DNA of 27,328 bases from a virus. Below the pieces are notes generated by a model that was not told where the DNA came from, did not search any database, and worked only from the letters and a program-made list of their open reading frames with translations. The stretch is from IMG/VR virus record IMGVR_UViG_3300030102_000958, positions 4,319-31,646 of that record; one strand, 5' to 3'. Positions 12,559 through 22,199 of the stretch are shown here, one piece after another. Positions within the stretch are counted from its first letter, which is position 1, and each line of letters begins with the position of its first letter. The position numbers and the translations under genes are program-made.

Positions 12559-13145
12559 TGACTTCAACTGCGGCAGATAGCGCAATAGATATATCGAGTC
12601 GCGCTCTTATCTTGATAGGAGCTGAACCGATAACTTCTTTTACTGATGGTACAACAGAATCATTGGTAGCTGGAAGTCTCTATGAAGATATCTGCCGTAG
12701 TGCTTTATCGAACACACGCTGGAGATTTGCAACAAATCAAGCTGTTCTAAACAGATTGACAGATGCTCCAACTGGTCGATATGATTTTGCATATCAGCTT
12801 CCATCAGATACATTGTTGGTTCATGCTGTTACTGTAAATGATGGACAGATAAATTATCAGATATATGGTGACATGGTATATGCTGATACCTCAACACAAG
12901 ATACTGTAATAGCCGATTTTACATTCCGAGCAACAGAAGAAAACTTTCCTAGTTATTTTACTATTGCTCTTGAGTATGGGTTGGCATCTGCATTTGCTAC
13001 ATCGATTGCTAGAGATGCTCAGTTGATGCAGTTAATGTCTACAATGGCAGACCGAGCAATGTTAAAAGCAAGAAACATTGACTCACAACAACAAACAACA
13101 AGGACTATACCTCAAACAAGATTTAGTGCTTTTAGGAGAAGCTAA
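12558..13145 (+). CDS. Tail tubular protein A (T7 gp11-like adaptor), 195 aa
   Basis: Size equals T7 gp11 (196). Features of the adaptor family are visible: an N-terminal helix region IDISSRALILIGAEPITSFT, DGTTESLVAGSLYEDICRSAL (the A...L..LGE..I.S..D.T..A..... y......L...RW pattern) with SNTRWRFAT, then YDFAYQLPSDTLLVHAV (the Y.LP.D.L.. motif), and a C-terminal helix YFTIALEYGLASAFATSIAR DAQL. It forms the dodecameric ring that joins portal to nozzle. The last base is shared with the ATG of the nozzle gene. Confidence 0.85.
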   Translation: MTSTAADSAIDISSRALILIGAEPITSFTDGTTESLVAGSLYEDICRSALSNTRWRFATNQAVLNRLTDAPTGRYDFAYQLPSDTLLVHAVTVNDGQINYQIYGDMVYADTSTQDTVIADFTFRATEENFPSYFTIALEYGLASAFATSIARDAQLMQLMSTMADRAMLKARNIDSQQQTTRTIPQTRFSAFRRS

Positions 13146-15409
13146 TGCAAAAAGCAAAAGTAGCTCTAACTAACTTTCAGTTTGGTGAAGTAAGTCCTAG
13201 TTTAATATCAAGAACAGATACAAGAGTATACAATAACTCAGCTCAAAAGATTGAGAACTTCTTTCTAAGAGCAGAAGGCGGTGTTATCAAACGCGCTGGT
13301 CTGAAAAAGATATATGAGTTCGATACATCTATTGATACCGCAAAAGTTCAGCAACATAGGCTTGTTCCATTTATATTTTCTGATGATGAAAGATATATTG
13401 TTTCTCTGGAACATCAGAAGATAAGAGTATTTCAAATCGATACAAGCAACAATGTAACGTTAGCGGCAACCCTTACAGCTGACTCAAGTGGGGCAACAAT
13501 ACCAATAACTAATTTAAATATGCATGAAGTAACTTATGCGCAAGCTGGTGATGTCATGTTTATTGCTCATCAAACATTTATGGTGCGTAAGCTTGTGCGT
13601 ACTGGACTTACATCATTTCAAATGGAGACAAAGACATTTGATACACAATCTGCTGGTGCAAAGATTTATCAACCATATTTTCAGTTCCAAGACTTAGGTG
13701 TTACTCTTGACCCGTCGGCTAGTTCTGGCAATGGCATTACTCTGACAACAAGTGAAGCGTATTGGGATTTGACTGGTTCACAGTCAGGTGGGAATTATCC
13801 TGATTCTAAGCATGTTGGTCTAACAATAAAGTATCACGACCAAGAAATAACAATTACATCTGTACAATCAGCAACGCAAGCAACAGGAAATGCATTAGCT
13901 ACTCTTAAGAAAAAACTAAAGGTTGACTCTTTTCGGACAGACAATGGTGTGGCTACAGTAGAAGTAACATTAGTAAATCATGGATTTTCTGCAAGTGATG
14001 CCTTTACTATATCAAATGCAAATACAGTCGGTGGTATTTCGGCAAGTAATTTAAATGGAGCAAGAACTGTTTCAGAGGTAATTGATGATAATACATTTAC
14101 ATTTACTGCTGGTGGTAATGCAAATGACTCTGTAGCTGGTGGTGGTACTCCCTTCCTTGAAACTCATGCACCAGCTACGAACTGGTCTGAGCAATCTTAC
14201 TCTGTGCTGAGAGGATTCCCTGGAGCTGTTACCTTTCATCAAAATAGATTGTGGTATGCTGGTACTATATCTCAACCTGATGGATTGTGGGCAAGTAAGT
14301 CAAATCAGTTTTTTAACTTTGATATTGGCGATGCAAGTGACAATGACTCTATTGATATTCGTGCCGCTATTGGAGAGGTGAATACAATTAAACATCTTGT
14401 ATCGAATAGAGATTTGCAAGCATTTACGTCTACTGATGAATTTATTGTACCAGCTTTTGTTGAGAAGCCTACAACTCCTACAAATGCTACAATAAAAAGA
14501 CAAACACCTTTTGGTTCTTCTTTCGTTAGACCTTATGTGTTTGATGGCGCTACTGTTTATGTTCAGGGTTCTGGTGAGATAGTACGAGAAATGCTATTTG
14601 ATGATGGACAAAATGCTTATACTGGGCAACCGATATCAAGCCTTGCCTCTCATTTGATACAGAATCCAATACAAGCCAGCACTCTTGCTGGTGGTATAGA
14701 CCGAGCTGAAAGCTATTATTTTCTCGTAGATTCAAATGGAACACTTGGTGTATTTAATTCTAATAGAGGTGAACAGCGATATGGCTGGACACAGTTTACA
14801 AGTCAGGGTTCTTTTCATTCTATTTGCACAGTTGATACAAGAGTGTATGCTGTAGTTAAGTTTGATAAAGGGGATGGTACAAATAAATATATTCTCTGTG
14901 AGTTTGACAGTAGCTTTAATACTGATATGGCTAAAACATATTCTGGCTCTAGCGGAGTCTTCGATGTCAGCGCTGATTTTGCTAACGGTGCAGTCCTCGA
15001 TGTGGTCTCTGGCACTCATTATCTTGGTCAGTTTACTGTGGCTGGTGGGAACATCGATGTGTCAGCTGTGGACAACTCTCTTTCATCAGCAGAAATAGGA
15101 TTTAAGTTTGATGTTACTCTTACAACAAATCCAATAGATACTATGTCTCAATCAGGTCCAATGACTGGAGAGCCAAGAGGAATGAACAAAGTAATATTAG
15201 ATTTATCAAATACATTATCAGTATCTGTAAATAACAAGAATCTTATTATTCGTCAGGTTACTGATGATTTAAGTTTGGCAAGGCAAGCTGTGACTGGCAA
15301 AAAAGAATTTAGATTGTTGGGATATTCTAAAGACCCACAAGTAACAATTAGTCAGTCAGCTCCATTGTCATTACAAGTCAACTCATTGATAGCAGAGGTA
15401 ACATTTTAA
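13145..15409 (+). CDS. Tail tubular protein B (T7 gp12-like nozzle), 754 aa
   Basis: The N terminus LTNFQFGEVSPSLISRTDTR, VYNNSAQKIENFFLRAEGGV IKRAGLKKIYEF is the signature of nozzle proteins (NF..GEvSP.l..R.D...y...a....Nf.p..qGg..rRpG). The middle has an inserted beta module (about 275-335: VEVTLVNHGFSASDAFTISN ...GARTVSEVIDDNTFTFTAGG), a pattern often seen as an Ig-like or carbohydrate-binding insertion. The NRLWYAGTISQPDGLWASKS segment is also family-typical. Size is close to T7 gp12 (794). It forms the tail tip to which fibres attach. The stop overlaps the next ATG (TAATG). Confidence 0.9.
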   Translation: MQKAKVALTNFQFGEVSPSLISRTDTRVYNNSAQKIENFFLRAEGGVIKRAGLKKIYEFDTSIDTAKVQQHRLVPFIFSDDERYIVSLEHQKIRVFQIDTSNNVTLAATLTADSSGATIPITNLNMHEVTYAQAGDVMFIAHQTFMVRKLVRTGLTSFQMETKTFDTQSAGAKIYQPYFQFQDLGVTLDPSASSGNGITLTTSEAYWDLTGSQSGGNYPDSKHVGLTIKYHDQEITITSVQSATQATGNALATLKKKLKVDSFRTDNGVATVEVTLVNHGFSASDAFTISNANTVGGISASNLNGARTVSEVIDDNTFTFTAGGNANDSVAGGGTPFLETHAPATNWSEQSYSVLRGFPGAVTFHQNRLWYAGTISQPDGLWASKSNQFFNFDIGDASDNDSIDIRAAIGEVNTIKHLVSNRDLQAFTSTDEFIVPAFVEKPTTPTNATIKRQTPFGSSFVRPYVFDGATVYVQGSGEIVREMLFDDGQNAYTGQPISSLASHLIQNPIQASTLAGGIDRAESYYFLVDSNGTLGVFNSNRGEQRYGWTQFTSQGSFHSICTVDTRVYAVVKFDKGDGTNKYILCEFDSSFNTDMAKTYSGSSGVFDVSADFANGAVLDVVSGTHYLGQFTVAGGNIDVSAVDNSLSSAEIGFKFDVTLTTNPIDTMSQSGPMTGEPRGMNKVILDLSNTLSVSVNNKNLIIRQVTDDLSLARQAVTGKKEFRLLGYSKDPQVTISQSAPLSLQVNSLIAEVTF

Positions 15410-15852
15410 TGGACCCATTTTCAGTATTAGGTTTTGCTGGTTCCCTTCTAAGCGCAAGCGCAACGATTGCTCGAGGTAAAGAGATAAAGCGACAAAAAGA
15501 AATGGAAGCGGCACAGCTTGAGCAAGAACGAGTACAGCGTAAGATACAAACTATGGAAGCACACAATGATATTCTTGACCAGCTTGATGAAGCAGAAGAA
15601 GTAAATGAAGCACAGTTTGCTTTTATGAATAGAGATGATGATAGGTCATTGAAAGCATTTAAGGATTCTCAAAAATCATTAGCCAGTTCTGATATCAAAA
15701 GGCTTGACTTTCAAGGTCTTGCACAAATGGAACAGCTACGATTGAGAAGACTAGGAGCTTTGCGTGCTGGTGATGCGGCATTGAGAGCATCTAAATTGAC
15801 AGCATTAAGTCAAGTTGTTGGTGGAGCTGGTGATTTTTATAGAAGCATGTAG
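15409..15852 (+). CDS. Internal virion protein, T7 gp14-like, 147 aa
   Basis: Begins MDPFSVLGFAGSLLSASATI ARGKEIKRQKEMEAAQLEQE, that is, a short hydrophobic N-terminal helix followed by a long Ala/Gln/Glu-rich coiled segment (Q..Q...NA.. pattern), as in T7 gp14-type ejection proteins. The C terminus (RLGALRAGDAALRASKLTAL SQVVGGAGDFYRSM) resembles the family's end. T7 gp14 (196 aa) forms the outer-membrane pore used in DNA delivery; this one is shorter. It is coupled to the nozzle gene (TAATG), and gp15- and gp16-like genes follow, preserving T7 order. Confidence 0.75.
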   Translation: MDPFSVLGFAGSLLSASATIARGKEIKRQKEMEAAQLEQERVQRKIQTMEAHNDILDQLDEAEEVNEAQFAFMNRDDDRSLKAFKDSQKSLASSDIKRLDFQGLAQMEQLRLRRLGALRAGDAALRASKLTALSQVVGGAGDFYRSM

Positions 15853-15858
15853 GTTATT

Positions 15859-18705
15859 ATGGTTGCAAAATATAGAAGACAAGTAAGAACTGGTGAGATA
15901 GGAGTTATCCGAGCTGACATGAGTGTCGCTAATTCTCTTGGTGAGATATCAAATGCTGTAAGTAAAATGTCAAACGAAGCATTTAAGATGGCGGCAGATA
16001 CTGCTGAAGAACGTGGTCGTGATTATATATCAAGCAAAAGTGATGATGAAATATTTGGTATTGACCCTGAGACTGGTAAAGCAAAAAATTTAATGACAGA
16101 GTTGCTGGCAGATTTGCCAGCCAAAGGTTATGGTATGATTGCTCAAAACGCTATCAAGTCAGAAGCCGCTAAAAGATTTGGTCTTATTCTTGAAACAAAG
16201 TTTCGTGAGCAAGGAGCTAATGCTCAAGCTAAGTTCCCACTCAATCCGGGCAAAGCAAGTGCAATGCTCGAGGAGTTTACAGATGAGCTAGCCTCGAAGT
16301 ATGAAGGCGAATATAAAAATAAAATAGTTTCTTATGGAACTTCTTATGCTTCTGGAGTTCGGAATACTTTACTAATACGTCAAGCAAATAATCAAATGCA
16401 GATTGCTGCGATGAATAATTCTCGTATTAAAACAAGCTATCTTCAAAATGAACAATCTATTGCTGAAACAAGCAATCATTCTACAGTTCAGAAACTTCTT
16501 CAAGAAGCTGAAAATCCAAATGGTGATAAACTAAAAGACATTCATAGCACATCAAATAGTGACCATCAGTTTACTGGTGGTAAGGCAGAGAACGCAAATC
16601 AATTTAAGAAACGTCATCAATCAAATCTAGCTGTTGCAAGAATTAAAGGTATATTGCGTGAGTATAGTGATAAAGACTTAAAGCCTCACATGAGAATAGT
16701 TCAGATTGCTAATGGCGCTGAGTTTAAAAATATAGAAGGTGTATCTGAGGTACATAATAAGCAAATAAAAGAAATGCTTAGCTATGTAACTTCTTATGAA
16801 GAGGGTCGTAGTGATTTGAACTCAGCTGTTAAAGGTATGGTAGCAAATCAAAATGCTATTAATAATTATGTAAATCAGCAAACTGCAACGAACGAATCCG
16901 AACTCATAGCATCTCTTGGTCAAGAAGCATATAATCAAAGAGTTGATTATCTGTCTATACTTGGTGGCAAAAGACAAGATGAGTTTGTAACAGACCTAAG
17001 TGTTCTTACAAACATACCTTCAAAAATTGAATTTGCTCAACAACTTAAGAATGAAATTAGAACAAAAGGTTCAGAGTTTGTTACAAAAACTGTTAATGGT
17101 GAGACTGTCAGGTCATCAAAGCCAATTCTTTCTCAACCAGAGATAGACAAGATTGATGCACAAATAAATAAGATTGTTGCTTCTTCTGTTGGCAATAACC
17201 TTATAGAATCTTTTACGGAGAACGGCAGACTCAATACAACTGAAATGAGAAGAGTAATGTCAGCTATTAAGTCTGGAAAGATGCCAGACATTCCAAGCAT
17301 GACATCTGGACAAAAAAAAGCTCTTGAAAGTATTGTTCCCCTATTTGCAAAAGATAGGGCTGTTGGACCTGGGGGTATGGAGACAGTAGAAGGAGGCAAA
17401 CCTAATCTCGACTTTGATGCTCGAACAATGGTAAATAATTATCTTGAGCGTGAGATAGGCAATGCAAACCAGCTTGCAAGTGCTGAGAAACAGCAAATAA
17501 AACTTGAACAATTTGCAATAGCTATACGCTCAAAAGAACCAATAGATAAAAGTAAAGAGAACGAAGATAACGCTGACTTATATCTACTTGCAGAAGCACA
17601 AAATAATCCAGCATTAAAAGGAATGACTCTCCGACAAATATTATTGAGTCCTGAGTTTGCTAATCCAGAGAGTAATATAAGAAAAACTGTAGATTCAATG
17701 TTAAAGAATAATCAAATTGTATCTACAACCATTAAGGAATTAACAAAAGAAATACGCAAAGGTCTTGTTGCAAGTGAGCCAGCAAATATGTTTTTAGATT
17801 TTATTGTAAAAGGTACTACGCTTATGGCTGAACAAGACAGAGATGGTGCTTTTAGATATACAGAATATAACTTGTTTTCTTTTGATGAAGACTTAGAGAA
17901 TGATGTGGTTGCAATCCAGAACGCTTTTAAGATAAGTCAAATTTCTGGTGGCACTCTTACTATAGCCCAAGTGCTTGCTAATGAAAGAGAGTATCGCAAT
18001 AGTGATGCATACAAAATGAAGGTAAGAGATATTACTGGTGAAGATACTTTTGCGAAAGCAGAAAATGCATTGAAAGACAGTATTGCAGAATATACTGGTG
18101 GTAAAGATACAATTTTTTACAATCGTATTCTCAATGCAATGCCTCATATTATTTATAGAAATAGAAATGCAACAGTTAGTTTAAGTGAGCTAGAGCAAGA
18201 AACACAAGCAATAATGACAGAGTTCTTTCCTAAAACAGAAGACTTTGTTCTTGACCCTCAGTCGGTACGTTTCGATGGTAATATAAGGTCTACTTTTGCT
18301 TTGAATAGGTTGTTTAACACACCTGAAATGAAAGATAGTTTTCTTCAGTATGTTCAAGAGAAGCTACAAACTTATGGAGACTACAGTATAACAGATGGAG
18401 ACCGTGATGGTATCGAATCTCAAGATGCTGGATTTTTTGCTGGGCTAGTTTCTGGTTTTAATTTTCGTGGAGATAGAGGAGATACTGTTGGTAGAAAGAA
18501 AGCTTGGCTTACTCCTTCACAATTTGCTTCAACTGACCCTTTTCAGGAAAGTGTTGAAAAGCAAAATGTTACTTTCTTCTTAACTACTGGAGTAAATAGT
18601 GAGTTAAGTTTTATTGTGAGCGAACAAGAGGTTGCCCAAGTTTCAATGAAAGAGTTTAGACATTGGCGAAAAACTGGCAATTTTCTTAAAGAGAAAGATA
18701 AATGA
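15859..18705 (+). CDS. Internal virion protein, T7 gp15-like, 948 aa
   Basis: Large, mainly helical soluble protein in the position of T7 gp15 (747 aa). The N terminus (VAKYRRQVRTGEIGVIRADM, SVANSLGEISNAVSKMSNEA FKMAADTAEERGRDYISS) and repeated helical segments (FREQGANAQAKFPLNPGKAS AMLEEFTDELASKYEGEY) are typical of the gp15-like ejection proteins, which are weakly conserved. I see no catalytic motif and no membrane span. Inside the capsid it should belong to the core on the portal, and during infection it crosses the envelope to help form the DNA conduit. It shares an ATGA overlap with the next gene. The identity rests on position, size and composition more than on motifs. Confidence 0.7.
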   Translation: MVAKYRRQVRTGEIGVIRADMSVANSLGEISNAVSKMSNEAFKMAADTAEERGRDYISSKSDDEIFGIDPETGKAKNLMTELLADLPAKGYGMIAQNAIKSEAAKRFGLILETKFREQGANAQAKFPLNPGKASAMLEEFTDELASKYEGEYKNKIVSYGTSYASGVRNTLLIRQANNQMQIAAMNNSRIKTSYLQNEQSIAETSNHSTVQKLLQEAENPNGDKLKDIHSTSNSDHQFTGGKAENANQFKKRHQSNLAVARIKGILREYSDKDLKPHMRIVQIANGAEFKNIEGVSEVHNKQIKEMLSYVTSYEEGRSDLNSAVKGMVANQNAINNYVNQQTATNESELIASLGQEAYNQRVDYLSILGGKRQDEFVTDLSVLTNIPSKIEFAQQLKNEIRTKGSEFVTKTVNGETVRSSKPILSQPEIDKIDAQINKIVASSVGNNLIESFTENGRLNTTEMRRVMSAIKSGKMPDIPSMTSGQKKALESIVPLFAKDRAVGPGGMETVEGGKPNLDFDARTMVNNYLEREIGNANQLASAEKQQIKLEQFAIAIRSKEPIDKSKENEDNADLYLLAEAQNNPALKGMTLRQILLSPEFANPESNIRKTVDSMLKNNQIVSTTIKELTKEIRKGLVASEPANMFLDFIVKGTTLMAEQDRDGAFRYTEYNLFSFDEDLENDVVAIQNAFKISQISGGTLTIAQVLANEREYRNSDAYKMKVRDITGEDTFAKAENALKDSIAEYTGGKDTIFYNRILNAMPHIIYRNRNATVSLSELEQETQAIMTEFFPKTEDFVLDPQSVRFDGNIRSTFALNRLFNTPEMKDSFLQYVQEKLQTYGDYSITDGDRDGIESQDAGFFAGLVSGFNFRGDRGDTVGRKKAWLTPSQFASTDPFQESVEKQNVTFFLTTGVNSELSFIVSEQEVAQVSMKEFRHWRKTGNFLKEKDK

Positions 18706-21700
18706 GACAGCTCGAAGGTAGGATATATGCTCATGAACCTGAGTATCAATTTAATACAAGACCAATCGATAGAGTTGTTTCTGCTCCTACATGGACTGAA
18801 ACCTTGCATGCAAGTATTGGATACAACTATAAATCTTTTTTGAACGCGGCATATCTGCAATCAAGATATGGAGATGTTGATTTTGATGATTCTCTGAATG
18901 TTATGGATGAGATAAAAGGAACTCAGTATGAGCAGTATTATAATGATTTTAAGGATGCAAAAAACATTAATCATCTAAATGATTTGAAAGCACAGGTCGA
19001 TGCTATGCAGAGAAGAAGGCAGACATTAGCAAACTCTTCTTTATTTTCACAGTTTACTGTTGGTTTGTTTGACCCACTTAATTTAATTGCTTTGCCTTTT
19101 GGTGGCCCAGCGTTGGGTGTTTTGCGTTCTGCTGGAAGGGTTGGTCTTGGTGTTGCGGCAATCCAAGCTCCACTCGAGGTTGGTCGTCAGCTGTTTGACC
19201 CTTCAGCAACTGGAGTTGAATCAGCTGTTAATATTGGTGCTGGTTTTTTTGTCGGTGCAACTCTTGGTGGATTAACTTCTGTTGCTGGCAATGTAAGAGT
19301 AAACGCAATATTTAAAACTCAAGAGGAGATATCTGAGATGGCAAGAGTAACAAATGCTGTTGACGCTGAACAGATGGCTCTTGTAGGTCAGCGTTCTCAA
19401 CGTATAACTACACCTGAGTTTTTTAGTTTACGAATGGATGAGCTGTCTGATGCTGATGTCAATAAACTTTCTACACGCAATGGTGCTATTGATTATCTGC
19501 GGTCACAAAAACGTAAAGATGGTACAGCTTTATATACTGAAGCTGATTTGCGTGGTCGTCTAACAAAAGATAATTTATCTGCAATGAATAAATATTTTGC
19601 TGGAGAAAAACAATTACGAACTCTTGAAGATACAAAAGGTAATATAAAAAATAATTTTAATTTAGCAGAAAATCTATTTACTAAAAGTTGGTTTTATAAG
19701 GGTGTAACAAATCCATACAAAAGAGTCTTGCAGTCAAAAGAATATTCTCAAGAGTCTAAGTTAGCTATGATACGTTTGATTGGTGACCACGGCACAGCAC
19801 TCGAAGCTCAACAGAATGGCATGAAAGCTCCTGATAGTGTATATATAAATGCTTCTGCATACGAGGGAGAATGGGTCAGAAGGTATGATGAACTGCTAGA
19901 CATCTATGGTCAGATAACTGGCAAGGGTAAACCAGTTGAGGCAAAGTTTGATTATTTATTTAGACGCAAAGGTTTTGAAGGTTGGCTAGAAGATACTTGG
20001 AAAAAGAGTCTAGCAGACCCAAAAGGTTTGAGCATGACAGAACTTGAAAAAAAAGCTGTGCGTAGTTGGAACGAGTTCTTTGAAACATGGGAAGATAGAC
20101 TAAAGAAGACAGGACATCTTGCGACGAAAGAAAATCTTATGGCAAGAAATCAAACAGCGGCAAGACGTATTGAAAGCATAAATGAACGACTTGCAAAAGC
20201 TGGTAGCAATAAAGACTTAATAGAAGAACTTAATTTCCAAAAAGATAAGTTAACAAAAGAAATACAAAAGAATGATAGTGCTATGGAGATTACACCAAGC
20301 GAAGCAACATACAATACACAAGCTGGTAAAGATAGTTTTTTCCCTAGATTTTGGAATAAAAATAAAATTAAAGAACAGCGTCAGGCTTTTAAACAAATAC
20401 TTATAAATGAATTTCGTAAGAACCCAGAGCAAATATCTTATGTAAAACGTTATGCAAAAGATGGCAAAAAAGTACAGCGTGAAGAATTATCAAGCACACA
20501 AGCAAGAACATTTATGAGTAAAGAATATGTAAAGTTAGCTGTAAATGAAGCTGATTTAGAAAAGAGAGCTGATGAAGCTATCGAGGCTATACTTGGTGAG
20601 GGCGACCCATTCCAAACTATGTCCTATGGTTTTGGTCAGTCCAAGCATTTTAAACATAGGAATATTGATGTACCAAATGAAGTTGTAAAAGATTTTATCA
20701 TTACAAATCCTGTACAAGTTATGATGGCATATACAAACAGGACTGCATCACAGTATGAGTTCTATAAAGCATTTGATTTTGAAGACCCTGAGATTGTTAT
20801 TAGTGAGCTAGTATCAAAAGAACTAGCACGAGGAGTGAGCAAGAAAGCAGTTAATAAACTACGAAGAGATTTTTTGCATAGTTATGATAGAGTTGCTGGC
20901 GTTGTTCTACAGAACCCAGAAGCTCTTAATCTTAGAATAGCAACTGTTATGAAAGACCTTGCTACTCTCAACTATCTTGGAAGTGCTGGCTTCTCGACTT
21001 TACCTGATGCCGCTGTTGTAATGATGACGAATGATTTAAAGCCTTTGTTTAAACAGCTTATTCGTGTTCTCGATAATCAGAAGGTACGAATGAATGCAAT
21101 GGAGGCTCGTTTATCTGGTGAAATGCTAGAGATATTAAAAGGTGATGTACACTTGCGTCTTATGGAAGACATGCTTAACAACCCATTTCAAAGCACATGG
21201 ACATCAAAAGCAAAGAATGTTTTTTTCCAGCTTAACTTGCTGGGTCCAATGACGCGTACATTTAAAATGTTTTCATCAATGGCAAACAGCCATACAATCA
21301 TTGACTACTCTATTAAATTAGCTAATGGTACTGCAAAAGATAAAGAAATAAAATGGTTGTTAAAAAATGGAATTAACAAAAGAGATGCAACAAAAATTAA
21401 CAACATGCGTAAAAAAGAATTCATCGAAGATTCTGATGGTTTTTATCTTGCTAACTCAGAAGCGTGGGATGACCCAGAGGCTACGCAAATATTTAGAAGA
21501 ACACTAAATGCTACTGTGAAGAATACAGTCTTGATGGGTTCACCAGCGGATAAGCCTGTTGCTGTTGATGGTGTCTTCTACGTTCCAATGTCTATTGGAC
21601 GATTGATGAGACTTACTGAAGACCAAAGAATAAAAGGTTATGCTCGAATTGAAAACGCAATGCTTGGATTGCCATTCCAATTTTATTCTTATTCTTTCGC

Positions 21701-22196
21701 CGCTCTTAACAAGATAACAACGCTGTACGCTCAAGACCAAGTAACAAACAGATTGACCGGTATAGTTGCCGCTATGGGATTAGCGTATATGGGTATGCAA
21801 CTCAAGTATCGAAGCAATCCTTTTGTTCTCGAGCAGATGACTCTTGAAGACAAAATGGCTAGAGCATTTGATATGTCTGGTCTTGCCGCATTATATTCTG
21901 ACACATTCTATACTGCTATGCATACATCAATGGCTCTTGGTGGACCTGACATTGGCATGGGTATGATAAGTCCTAAGTTTCCACAAGAAGAAAGTTATGT
22001 TGATGCTGTTGCTGGTCTTGGTGGAAGTGGCGTTAGCATTACTGCTGACTTATTGAAGTCTATGAAAATGTTTATGGATGGCGATTATGGAGAGGGTACA
22101 AAAGAATTTATTAGCAATTTACCTGGAGCTAGGTTATGGTTTCTAAGAGACTATGTAAACGACATGAGCCGAGGTATTGCTGGAAGATTGGGGTAA
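18702..22196 (+). CDS. Large internal virion protein, T7 gp16-like, 1164 aa
   Basis: In the place of T7 gp16 (1318 aa). Residues 111-197 hold two hydrophobic, Gly/Ala-rich stretches (FTVGLFDPLNLIALPFGGPA, LGVLRSAGRVGLGVAAIQ, then SAVNIGAGFFVGATLGGLTS V), a pattern of the large ejection proteins that insert in membranes. The middle is charged and helical, with long Lys/Glu helices (ESINERLAKAGSNKDLIEEL). A further hydrophobic segment (LTGIVAAMGLAYMGMQL) lies near residue 1020. T7 gp16 carries an N-terminal lytic transglycosylase; I see no such E-S.(F/Y)...A.S..GA.GLMQ motif here, so this member seems to lack it. It is the last gene of the ejection module before the fibre genes. Confidence 0.8.
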   Translation: MRQLEGRIYAHEPEYQFNTRPIDRVVSAPTWTETLHASIGYNYKSFLNAAYLQSRYGDVDFDDSLNVMDEIKGTQYEQYYNDFKDAKNINHLNDLKAQVDAMQRRRQTLANSSLFSQFTVGLFDPLNLIALPFGGPALGVLRSAGRVGLGVAAIQAPLEVGRQLFDPSATGVESAVNIGAGFFVGATLGGLTSVAGNVRVNAIFKTQEEISEMARVTNAVDAEQMALVGQRSQRITTPEFFSLRMDELSDADVNKLSTRNGAIDYLRSQKRKDGTALYTEADLRGRLTKDNLSAMNKYFAGEKQLRTLEDTKGNIKNNFNLAENLFTKSWFYKGVTNPYKRVLQSKEYSQESKLAMIRLIGDHGTALEAQQNGMKAPDSVYINASAYEGEWVRRYDELLDIYGQITGKGKPVEAKFDYLFRRKGFEGWLEDTWKKSLADPKGLSMTELEKKAVRSWNEFFETWEDRLKKTGHLATKENLMARNQTAARRIESINERLAKAGSNKDLIEELNFQKDKLTKEIQKNDSAMEITPSEATYNTQAGKDSFFPRFWNKNKIKEQRQAFKQILINEFRKNPEQISYVKRYAKDGKKVQREELSSTQARTFMSKEYVKLAVNEADLEKRADEAIEAILGEGDPFQTMSYGFGQSKHFKHRNIDVPNEVVKDFIITNPVQVMMAYTNRTASQYEFYKAFDFEDPEIVISELVSKELARGVSKKAVNKLRRDFLHSYDRVAGVVLQNPEALNLRIATVMKDLATLNYLGSAGFSTLPDAAVVMMTNDLKPLFKQLIRVLDNQKVRMNAMEARLSGEMLEILKGDVHLRLMEDMLNNPFQSTWTSKAKNVFFQLNLLGPMTRTFKMFSSMANSHTIIDYSIKLANGTAKDKEIKWLLKNGINKRDATKINNMRKKEFIEDSDGFYLANSEAWDDPEATQIFRRTLNATVKNTVLMGSPADKPVAVDGVFYVPMSIGRLMRLTEDQRIKGYARIENAMLGLPFQFYSYSFAALNKITTLYAQDQVTNRLTGIVAAMGLAYMGMQLKYRSNPFVLEQMTLEDKMARAFDMSGLAALYSDTFYTAMHTSMALGGPDIGMGMISPKFPQEESYVDAVAGLGGSGVSITADLLKSMKMFMDGDYGEGTKEFISNLPGARLWFLRDYVNDMSRGIAGRLG

Positions 22197-22199
22197 AAC

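Noticed and set aside
14072-15098. Several 60-95 codon frames on both strands inside the nozzle gene
   Set aside because: All overlap the 754-codon gene with family-wide motifs and have no ribosome binding sites.
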